Shown here: positions 8,533-16,635 of the stretch, piece by piece
Numbering within the stretch: position 1 is the stretch's first letter
How the letters are laid out: the number at the start of each line of letters is the position of its first letter
Assembly (NCBI RefSeq): GCF_900078745.1
Contig: NZ_FKII01000043.1
Location: 62,001-126,000 of the forward strand
Reading direction: 5' to 3'
DNA from: Candidatus Ichthyocystis sparus
GTDB lineage: Bacteria; Pseudomonadota; Gammaproteobacteria; Burkholderiales; 2013Ark19i
Length of the DNA stretch: 64,000 nucleotides
Program-made: the position numbers and the translations under genes
Notes under the pieces: model-generated
Databases searched by the model: none
Told to the model about the DNA's origin: nothing
What the model saw: only the letters and a program-made list of their open reading frames with translations

Positions 8533-11500
8533 GTGAGTACTGTGAATACTGGTTACCATGTCCATTTTTCTTCTCATTCGATGGAAATTATACCATCCGA
8601 CATTAGGGATACGCCTTACATATCTAAAAAATATGTTTCTGATTCACCGAATTTAAATTGTGCAGTTGAAATTGACGGTAAATATATTTCTTGCGGTCCT
8701 TTGTCTTTATTATTTGTTATTAATAGTATCGAATGCTATAGAAGTAACGCTAAACTGAGAGTTAGCGAGCTGTTTTCAGATGAAGGTTCAATAAAAAGGT
8801 CAGCTCTTAGCAAGCTTGAAGAAATTAATGAAAACATAGTAGTAAAAAATTCATGTGACAGGCATATTATAATTTGCGATAAGCTTGGTGATTTTTTGCA
8901 TAAAACAGCATCTGCTATGACTTGTGGAGAGCAGAGATTATTTACTCTACATAGTTGCAATCACGTAATGTCTTTTAAGATTATGCGCAAAACTAAGGAA
9001 ATAGAAGGAGTATTAGCAAACAAGTGGGTAGTACACTTTTTTGATCCTAATAAAACCATGCTTATAGCACGCAGTGAAGTTTTAAGCTGTAAAGAATTTT
9101 TAGATCAAAGTAAGTTTTCCTTAAGAATGTTTATAGATAAAAATTCTTATAGAGCATATTTTAAATTTAATCCAGAATTTATAGAAGAAACTGAATGCGC
9201 AGTACTCGAGTACTCTGATACAAGAGAAGCAAGTCTGGGTTTTTCAACTTTAGAAACTCTGTCTCAAGATGGAATTTCTGGGTGCATGATATTTCATTTA
9301 ATAAATAATAATATTTATTCATTGGATATTAGAGAAATAGTAAAATCTAAATCTTTTTCTACATTAAGTGCTGTTGCTAGAAAAGAGATATTTTTTGCTA
9401 GAAGCTCTAGTGGTGTTTTTGCGCTTTATTTGGCAATGTCACAAAATAAATATAACTCTATAAGATCTTATAATGATTTTTTGGAAGAACTTTCTAGTGA
9501 TGAGCAATTAAGTTTGTTGCCCATAATCATAAGGGCTGAATCACCTGAAGGAGCAGCAGCTTTATTTGTAGCTATGCAAGAAAATAGTATTCAAAGCATT
9601 AATGCTTTTGGTTCACTGATAGATAGGTTGATGAATATAAGATCCAGAATGCATATAGATAATTTTTGCAACGAGTTATTTGATATTTTGCTAGCTGAGC
9701 GTGAAGATGGATCGTCCGCTATTCATGCAGCTTTATGCAAAAATAATGCTGGAGCTATTCATGCTTTTGGTGGTCTTTTGGATAGAATTTTTATACTTAG
9801 AGATGATGTTAATAGTAGAAGATTGGCTGATATGATTTTTAATTTATTGAGTCACAAAGATAGAGGAAAAAATTCTGCTCTGTTTTTTGCTTTGGCAAAT
9901 GGTCATTCTGATGCAGTGCATGCTTTTGGAAGATTGGTAGATAGGTTGATTGTTATGAAAGGATATATACCTGACCATGATGTGGTTAGTATGATTTTTG
10001 AGCTATTGGAATCCCAATCTGCTCAAGGAATTTATGGTTTGTATTATGCTTTGGTACATGGTCATACTGATACCGTGCGTGCTTTTTCTGTGCTAATGGA
10101 CAAATTATTTATCATGAGAGGACATATACCTTATACAGATATAGCCAATATGATTGGTAGGCTGTTGATGTCTTCCTACAATGGAGTTACTGGTCTATTT
10201 TTTGCTTTACAAGAAGGGCATTCCGATACAATTCGTGCTTTTTCTGAGTTGATGGATAAATTATTTATCATGAGAGGACATATACCTGATATAGATATAG
10301 CTGATATCGTTTGCAAACTCTTGATGTCTGCTTCTTTTAGTGGAGTTACTGGTCTATTTTTCGCTTTGCAAGAAGGTTATACTGATACAATACTCGCTTG
10401 GGGTGAGTTAATAGGTAAATTTTTTACGTTACTGAGTAATTGTTTGCCTAAAGATAGTTTTGATTCTATAATGTTAAATATATTAGAAGCTAGAGACCCA
10501 GAAAATTTACCCGGCATATTTATACCACTGCTAAAAAACAATATTGATGTTATGGGTGCATATAGTTCATTGTTAGCATATGCATCTAGAGAAGTTAGAA
10601 GAAAGATTTTCTGTATTAAATCTGATGATGGATTTCCTGCCATTTGTACATTAATGTCATTGGGTGAGTCGGAATTTTTTATGGCATGTGGTCGTTTTTT
10701 GCAATCACTTTCTTATGATGAGCAAACTGAGTTACTTCCAGGGTTGTTAATTTCTAAAAATGATGCCGGTGATCCAGCTTTGTTTTTGGCTATGCAGGAA
10801 GGACATGATAGTTGTATCAGTGCATATGGTATTTTTCTGGAAGAACAATTAGTTAAAATTAAAGACAGAATGTCCCATGATAATTTTTCGAATCTGATTT
10901 CAGATATTGCATTGGCTAAAAGAAGTGATGGGATGCCTGCTTTATTTATCGCAATGTATAAAAATAGAGCTAGTACTATAGAAGCTTACTCAGCGTTATT
11001 AGATAAAATTTCATCACTGTTAAAGGGGACTATATCAGATGATAAGTTTGCAAGATTAATTTTTGAATTGTTGAAAGCTAGAACTAGCGGAGGCATTGAT
11101 GGATTATTTATGGCCTTAGAAAGAGGGAATACCTATTCAGTAACTACTTTTGATTTGTTGTTAGATAGACTTCTTAGTGTAAGAGGATGCATAGACGATG
11201 CTACGTTGGTTGGTATGGTATTTGATTTATTAATGTGTAAAAGTGGTGCTGATAATAATCCAGGTTTATTTGTTGCTATGCAAAATGGACATCATGGAGC
11301 TGTGGGGGCTTTTGTAAAATTATTAAAAAAATTGATGATGTTTAAGGACGGTGTATCCACTAAACATTTGGGTAATATGATTTCAGATATTATAAGGTCT
11401 AGGAGTTCGAATGGTATGCCTGGGTTATTTGCGGCGCTAGAAAATAGTTTTCCTGAGGTAATTAAATCTTATAGCTCGCTGCTTAAATTAATGCCTAGAG

Positions 11501-11763
11501 ATGAGTTAGTTGATGTACTATTGGCTTCTGATGGTTCTGGCAGGCCTGCTGCATTATTTGCTGAGGGGGAGGCTCTGGAAGTTTATTTAGAAATAATATC
11601 TGACTTATCTACCAGGGATATATATGCTTTACATTCACAACTTGGCAGTGCAAGAAGGACAATTGAACACATATTGGTAGGTGATAGAGATCTTGATGGA
11701 AGGTATAGACTTTTATTGGATAAAATTAAAGAACTTGCTAGAAGTTCTAGGCATAACGTATAA
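8533..11763 (+). CDS. EspL/ShET2-like cysteine protease effector with about 15 repeats
   Basis: This 1076-residue protein is an intact family member. Residues 1-260 form the putative protease domain: Cys54 in 'YISCGPLSLLF', His144 in 'SCNHVMSFKI', Asp171 in 'HFFDPNKT', spaced much as I recall for the EspL triad (Cys47, His131, Asp153). From about residue 293 some 15 helical repeats of 42-54 residues follow ('VTGLFFALQEGHSDTIRAF'), ending in a C-terminal cap 'LARSSRHNV'. No signal peptide or membrane segment is seen, consistent with type III export, although no secretion gene lies here. The GTG start follows GGGGTG. It is very similar to the copy at 16636. A non-enzymatic ankyrin-like scaffold is the alternative. 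Confidence 0.8.
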   Translation: MSTVNTGYHVHFSSHSMEIIPSDIRDTPYISKKYVSDSPNLNCAVEIDGKYISCGPLSLLFVINSIECYRSNAKLRVSELFSDEGSIKRSALSKLEEINENIVVKNSCDRHIIICDKLGDFLHKTASAMTCGEQRLFTLHSCNHVMSFKIMRKTKEIEGVLANKWVVHFFDPNKTMLIARSEVLSCKEFLDQSKFSLRMFIDKNSYRAYFKFNPEFIEETECAVLEYSDTREASLGFSTLETLSQDGISGCMIFHLINNNIYSLDIREIVKSKSFSTLSAVARKEIFFARSSSGVFALYLAMSQNKYNSIRSYNDFLEELSSDEQLSLLPIIIRAESPEGAAALFVAMQENSIQSINAFGSLIDRLMNIRSRMHIDNFCNELFDILLAEREDGSSAIHAALCKNNAGAIHAFGGLLDRIFILRDDVNSRRLADMIFNLLSHKDRGKNSALFFALANGHSDAVHAFGRLVDRLIVMKGYIPDHDVVSMIFELLESQSAQGIYGLYYALVHGHTDTVRAFSVLMDKLFIMRGHIPYTDIANMIGRLLMSSYNGVTGLFFALQEGHSDTIRAFSELMDKLFIMRGHIPDIDIADIVCKLLMSASFSGVTGLFFALQEGYTDTILAWGELIGKFFTLLSNCLPKDSFDSIMLNILEARDPENLPGIFIPLLKNNIDVMGAYSSLLAYASREVRRKIFCIKSDDGFPAICTLMSLGESEFFMACGRFLQSLSYDEQTELLPGLLISKNDAGDPALFLAMQEGHDSCISAYGIFLEEQLVKIKDRMSHDNFSNLISDIALAKRSDGMPALFIAMYKNRASTIEAYSALLDKISSLLKGTISDDKFARLIFELLKARTSGGIDGLFMALERGNTYSVTTFDLLLDRLLSVRGCIDDATLVGMVFDLLMCKSGADNNPGLFVAMQNGHHGAVGAFVKLLKKLMMFKDGVSTKHLGNMISDIIRSRSSNGMPGLFAALENSFPEVIKSYSSLLKLMPRDELVDVLLASDGSGRPAALFAEGEALEVYLEIISDLSTRDIYALHSQLGSARRTIEHILVGDRDLDGRYRLLLDKIKELARSSRHNV

Positions 11764-11794
11764 AGTTTCTGTTATAATGACATTACCATAATCA

Positions 11795-14299
11795 CTACCT
11801 ATTGTAATATAAGAACGAGCAATCTTTGATTCTAGAATTAATGTCTGATGTTTTTTTATGATATATCTTAGAAAGTCTACACTCTACCACATTTCCGTAG
11901 CATAAACTAACGTCCTCTTCAAAAAATCCTATTTCTTCTGATATGCATTCAATAATTTCCCTAATGTCATCATCAAATTCCTCTTGTGATACCTTTTGTG
12001 AAATTTTTAAAAATTCATCAAATGAGAACTTATTACCTCTTTCTATAAGAATATCAACATAGGATAAATAATGATTAGATTTGGCATATTTTTCAGTAAC
12101 AACTTCGTAAAGTACTTCCAAGGGTCTATCAAATTTTTCTGAAACCATACTACATATTTTATCAATTTTGTAATTTACCTTTTCTAAAAGTATAGGTGAA
12201 GCTGTAAATATAATAGGATGTTCAGATTTTAATCTTGCTAACATTTCAGGAAAACAATATTCTGGGGTAAGTTTATCAAAAATTAATTTTTTAAAGAAAT
12301 TAACAATTGATTCTTTTTCTTTTAATGTAGCAAATGATAAATTTCCTTCCATATCCATTACCTTAATATTAGCTATTCTTTCAGAAACCGTTTGCACTGC
12401 TTCTACATAAGCCGCATGATTATGGAAGTGCTTTTTGAAAAAGTTATCTACACTATTATTAATATCTTCATTTTCTATTTTTCCAATATTTATCCCTTTG
12501 ATTAAATTGGCCTCAAATTTATCTATTAAGCTACCATTTGTGGATATTAATTCTCTTATAATTTTTTCTTTTATAAATTCATTTGCACTTGCCACAAGAT
12601 CTAACCTAATATCTTCAGTTATATAAAATCCCCCCAAATAGCAAGGTTCTTTAGAAACATCATATTCGAACAAAGAGGGAATGCCACTAAATACTAATTT
12701 ATTTTTTTCCTTTAAGCTTTCAATTTTTCTTTCCAAAATTGATTGAATTTCATCAACTAAATCTCTAAACAAAAAATTATGAAGATAATTATTTAAACTA
12801 TACATAGACCCTTTAAAGGTTAAATCTTTATTTGAAGATTCCCTTTCCATAAATAATAAAGATTCCTCTAACACTTCTGATACTATTTCTTCACTTCCTG
12901 ATAAAAGAAACTGATGTGCACTTCCTTCTTCAGTAATAGACATACACTTTAATATACTTTTGTACTCAGGAAGATCTTTGTACGACAGTGCTTTTTCACT
13001 AAACAGAGTATCCATTTCTTTGCTAAGTACTGAAATGTATTCTTTTATTGGTTTTCCTAATCCTACGTGAGAAAATGCAACTTCTGGGAAATCAGATATT
13101 AACCTACAGAACATTTTTAATACATTTCTAGATTTAAGATAGAAACTATCTAAAAGAAAAACACATTTTCCCCTAACAAGTGAATCTTGCATAGATTCTT
13201 CTAGTTCTTCTGATAAATCTAGTACTATGGTTTCAAGATCAGATACTATTCCTTCCTCTAACATCTTAAGATCATTGAATATAAGAGTAATTAATCCGTA
13301 TATTTCAGCAGTCAATAGTTTTTGTAGCTTGCCTTCTTCCTCGTCAAATAATCTTATATTTACTAAATCTCCAGAAACAGACAACGAACCCTTACTATTC
13401 ATGTGAAAGAAAGTAGTTTTACCTATAGAACTATGAGATTTATTCTTAGCTAAAGGAGAAACGGTATCACATCCAGAAGACTTACGAGTTCTTCTATTTA
13501 ATGATTTCTCTAAAAGTTCTTTTCTTAAATGCCTATCGCTCCTATCTGTGGGCTTGTGTTCTTTTTTCCAATTACCTACATCTACTTTATAGTAAGATCC
13601 TAAATGTGTTTTGGTAAAACATAAATCTATTTCTTCCTCATCTTCATCTTCCTGATGCGAATATTCTTCATCTTCTCTTTTAAATTGATCAGGCTTTGTT
13701 TCATCTTTTATTGCTTTAGGCAGGCCAACTTCGTCTTCCAGAAGATCTCTTCTAGCTGGTTTGGGAGAAGACTTAGCTTCTTCTTCACCAAAAGTAGTTT
13801 TTGTTTTATTTTTTGCCTTTATGGATGCTACATTACTAAAATGTTCTGCTTCTGCCGAAGCAATTTTTATAAAATCTCTAACACTAGAGGAGTGACCTAA
13901 ATTTCCCTTTCTTTTATGTTTATTATGTTTTGTTATTATATCTGGTGCAGATTGAGGTTCATCTATAACAAATGAATTAAGATATTCAGAGCTTTTAGCG
14001 ATTGAAAATCTATGCTCATCTTCACAAGTTAGATATGGTAAATCATCATCCAAAGATCTACCACTGGCCAATGGGATAGATCCAATTGGCAGTGAAAGGT
14101 TATTATAGCTGCCGCTTCGTCTTAATTTTGTGCTTAATTTTTCTGATGTAAATTTAGAACTAACAGCCATACGCACACTAGTTATATTAGTAGCAATATC
14201 AGTCTTTGTATTAGGTATATCTTTTACTTTTTTATTAGTAGGTTCCCTCACGTCTCTACCACCGCTAGCAGTAGAACTTAAGTGGGGAAAACCGTCCAT
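11795..14299 (-). CDS. Large unknown protein, disordered basic N-terminus and helical C-terminus
   Basis: I do not recognise this 834-residue protein. Residues 1-300 are Ser/Lys/Arg-rich and low in hydrophobics, with an acidic patch 'HQEDEDEEEIDLCF'. Residues 310-834 are predicted by eye to be mostly helical, Glu/Lys-rich and without membrane segments. The ATG at 14299 has AAAGG about ten bases upstream. It converges on the family gene ending at 11763 and lies just downstream of the integrase on the same strand. A small remnant of its N-terminal coding region sits beside an integrase remnant at 5030-5336, so the two genes have been duplicated together. It may be cargo of that recombinase or a further effector; function unknown. 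Confidence 0.7.
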   Translation of the reverse strand: MDGFPHLSSTASGGRDVREPTNKKVKDIPNTKTDIATNITSVRMAVSSKFTSEKLSTKLRRSGSYNNLSLPIGSIPLASGRSLDDDLPYLTCEDEHRFSIAKSSEYLNSFVIDEPQSAPDIITKHNKHKRKGNLGHSSSVRDFIKIASAEAEHFSNVASIKAKNKTKTTFGEEEAKSSPKPARRDLLEDEVGLPKAIKDETKPDQFKREDEEYSHQEDEDEEEIDLCFTKTHLGSYYKVDVGNWKKEHKPTDRSDRHLRKELLEKSLNRRTRKSSGCDTVSPLAKNKSHSSIGKTTFFHMNSKGSLSVSGDLVNIRLFDEEEGKLQKLLTAEIYGLITLIFNDLKMLEEGIVSDLETIVLDLSEELEESMQDSLVRGKCVFLLDSFYLKSRNVLKMFCRLISDFPEVAFSHVGLGKPIKEYISVLSKEMDTLFSEKALSYKDLPEYKSILKCMSITEEGSAHQFLLSGSEEIVSEVLEESLLFMERESSNKDLTFKGSMYSLNNYLHNFLFRDLVDEIQSILERKIESLKEKNKLVFSGIPSLFEYDVSKEPCYLGGFYITEDIRLDLVASANEFIKEKIIRELISTNGSLIDKFEANLIKGINIGKIENEDINNSVDNFFKKHFHNHAAYVEAVQTVSERIANIKVMDMEGNLSFATLKEKESIVNFFKKLIFDKLTPEYCFPEMLARLKSEHPIIFTASPILLEKVNYKIDKICSMVSEKFDRPLEVLYEVVTEKYAKSNHYLSYVDILIERGNKFSFDEFLKISQKVSQEEFDDDIREIIECISEEIGFFEEDVSLCYGNVVECRLSKIYHKKTSDINSRIKDCSFLYYNR

Positions 14300-14322
14300 G
14301 AGTAGATAGCCTTTTGCTGTTA

Positions 14323-14350
14323 GTATACAAAAATGAATGTAATTGTATAC
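14323..14350. other. Inverted repeat GTATACAA/TTGTATAC
   Basis: Two 8-bp arms separated by 12 bases lie 24 bases before the start of the minus-strand gene at 14299, between it and the integrase. It could be an operator for that gene or a recombinase-related site. It is not evident in the decayed copy near 5070-5140. Confidence 0.4.
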
Positions 14351-14507
14351 TTAAAGCAATATGTTTCACATTAGGGATGCGTGTAGTATCTATGCATAAT
14401 CATACTATGTGTAATGGATAAAATATGCTCACTTAATCGTCGTGAAAATACTAATCAATAATGCATAATACCTATGTAAATACGATACCGCATTAGTACT
14501 AATGATG

Positions 14508-15491
14508 CTAATAAAGTGAATTTATTTTATTTATTAACTCACCAGCTGCATTTTCTGAAAAACAACGTCCCTCATCTATATACCCGTAAACACTGGAATC
14601 GTTCTTCCATCCACCCTGTTTTTTTATAAGATCAAATCTAATGCTCTCACTAGCAGCAGAGGTAGAAAATCCTCTTCTAAAGCTGTGACTACTAATTTTT
14701 GCGGGGTCAATACCACATTTAGCAGCAATGTCTTTAAGAAAGATATTGACAGAAGAAGGATGAAGAGGTCCATCTTGAAGCTGATTCCATCGATTAATAG
14801 AACGAAATACTGGGCCTGAGGATATCTGACTTACTGTTAACCATTCCTTAAGCGCACTAACTGGGCATATCGGTAATTTTCCCATAGGAATAGCTCTTAT
14901 CATGCCACTACCAATCTGGTCAGTTTTAGAACGTAGCAGATGTACTGTTATTCCTTCATTAGACAATGAAATGTTTTCTGTTTTTATGCTAACTAATTCA
15001 GACCTACGAAAGGCACCGAAAAAAGCCATTTGAAGCATGGCCATGTCCCGTATAGTTCTAAGGTTTTTATCTTGAGATGATATATATTTTACAAAACTTA
15101 TAACATTGTCCATAGTCAGTGGCTTTGCCTTATCAGGTGGACGACCATGTTTTCTTCTAATACCAATCATAATTTTCTTAACCATTGGGTCATTACTGGG
15201 ATCAGGTAAATTTTGATAAGCGTGCCATTGTGAAATAGCTGTTAGGTGTAAACTAATAGTGGAGGTATTTAAGAGCTCAGCTTTATCCAACAAGTAACGT
15301 ACTAACATATCTCGTGTGGCGGGTAGGCGTCCACCCCAGCGTTCAAATTGCACCACTGCAGAGCGATAGGTCTTTCTTGTGTTTTCAGCTGTGGAAGCGG
15401 AAATATACTCTCTAATTCGTCTAGCATGACCTATAATAGGTAATTTTTCTTCAGCAACAGTAGTGGGTGATTGTCTTTGCATCTTATCCAT
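14508..15491 (-). CDS. Tyrosine recombinase (phage-integrase family)
   Basis: The 327-residue protein has the two-part layout of XerC/D-like integrases. An N-terminal core-binding domain ('IREYISASTAENTRKTYRSA', residues about 25-110) is followed by a catalytic domain with the first Arg in 'FGAFRRSELVSI', His-x-x-Arg in 'SHSFRRGFST', and the nucleophilic Tyr within 'GGWKNDSSVYGYIDE'. Such enzymes cut and rejoin DNA at short paired sites through a phosphotyrosine bond. No excisionase, phage or conjugation gene lies nearby, so it is a lone recombinase inside the effector array. Two nearly identical family genes lie on either side. A decayed 3' fragment of another copy is at about 5250-5336. It is not XerC or XerD by context. 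Confidence 0.9.
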   Translation of the reverse strand: MDKMQRQSPTTVAEEKLPIIGHARRIREYISASTAENTRKTYRSAVVQFERWGGRLPATRDMLVRYLLDKAELLNTSTISLHLTAISQWHAYQNLPDPSNDPMVKKIMIGIRRKHGRPPDKAKPLTMDNVISFVKYISSQDKNLRTIRDMAMLQMAFFGAFRRSELVSIKTENISLSNEGITVHLLRSKTDQIGSGMIRAIPMGKLPICPVSALKEWLTVSQISSGPVFRSINRWNQLQDGPLHPSSVNIFLKDIAAKCGIDPAKISSHSFRRGFSTSAASESIRFDLIKKQGGWKNDSSVYGYIDEGRCFSENAAGELINKINSLY

Positions 15492-16269
15492 ATAAACTTC
15501 TATCCCAAAATAGTTATATAATAATGGACCATAGTTAATTATATATAGATTTCAAGAAACATAAACTGTTATTTTCTCTTTATGAATAACCATACCTATA
15601 CTAACTATAAATTTCATACTTTAGTTTAAGTTACTTACAACATAATACGTCAGTACATATAAAAAATATTTTTTTATATTACCAAGTTCATTTTGGTCAG
15701 TTATTATAAAATGGATAATATATGATTAATTTGTTAATACATCGTTTCTGCTCACTAATTGAACTAATATTAATCTCTAACTATATTAATCTCCTTTAAT
15801 AAACTTCTTAGTTCTTTAGTTAAAAATACTTACTTTGATTCTTCTCATTGTATTAAAATAAAATCGTCAATATACAATTGTAGAGATTGATTTTAAACAC
15901 AGGTTTTTTTATTATCTATTGCCATTTCTGAAATACCTAGTTTACTATTACCAATAAAATGCTATATTAAATTTGATTTATTTTTGATATTACTCACTTT
16001 AATCTATTTGATCTTTATCAAAGATGAAGCCATATTTATGGTGAAACATTTAACAACATAATAATATGCTTCAAGCATGTTTATTAAAAAAGCTCACGAT
16101 CTATTTATAATTATGTAGAAACATATTTGTTAATATAGTAACTGTTGAAAAAAAACTCGTAAGTAATAAAAATAACTTTCTTCTACGTTCCTTTTAAGTC
16201 TCAAGCTTAAATTTTTTAAATTAAATATACTAAACACTAAAATAAATTAATTGTTTATAATTTATATTA
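15492..16269. other. AT-rich gene-free stretch upstream of the integrase
   Basis: About 780 bases with stops in every frame and no recognisable gene, RNA or tandem repeat. The part nearest 15491 must hold the promoter of the minus-strand integrase, but no convincing boxes stand out from the AT-rich background. Confidence 0.5.
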
Positions 16270-16635
16270 TATGTTATACCTTGGGGTTATGTTGAGTCAT
16301 ATTTAATGCCTTTGTGCTGTAGTGTAGAACGGATGGGCTGTCGTAGAAGTTAATATAAAAGATAAGATCGATAGTTCGCACTGCATTGAGCGAAAATACA
16401 ATATTTGTAGTGACTAATACCACATTAATGTGCGCGCTTATGCTCAATTTTTAAAACAATTTTTTTATATATGCCCCATTCATGTTGAATATGCCAAACT
16501 GTCCAAACAACTTATTTCACATATGTGTAGTTGCGTAGGAATCAGGATGGCATGTTCTTATCTTGAGGGTTTATCTTAAAACTTAAGTAGTAGTGTAAGC
16601 GACAATATTAACAATAAAGCTTGGATGTAAATCTG
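16270..16635 (+). promoter_or_regulatory. Conserved upstream block with perfect palindrome
   Basis: This region repeats the block at 8100-8532. It carries the perfect 12-bp palindrome CACATTAATGTG at 16421-16432, then 'CTCAATTTTTAAAACAATTT' and 'TTCATGTTGAATATGCC'. The same order and spacing appear upstream of other family genes, so it is likely the shared promoter and operator region. Confidence 0.6.

Noticed and set aside
14508..15491. Integrase considered as evidence of a prophage or integron
   Set aside because: No phage structural, replication or lysis gene is present, no attachment-site pair is seen, and no array of cassette recombination sites follows it.
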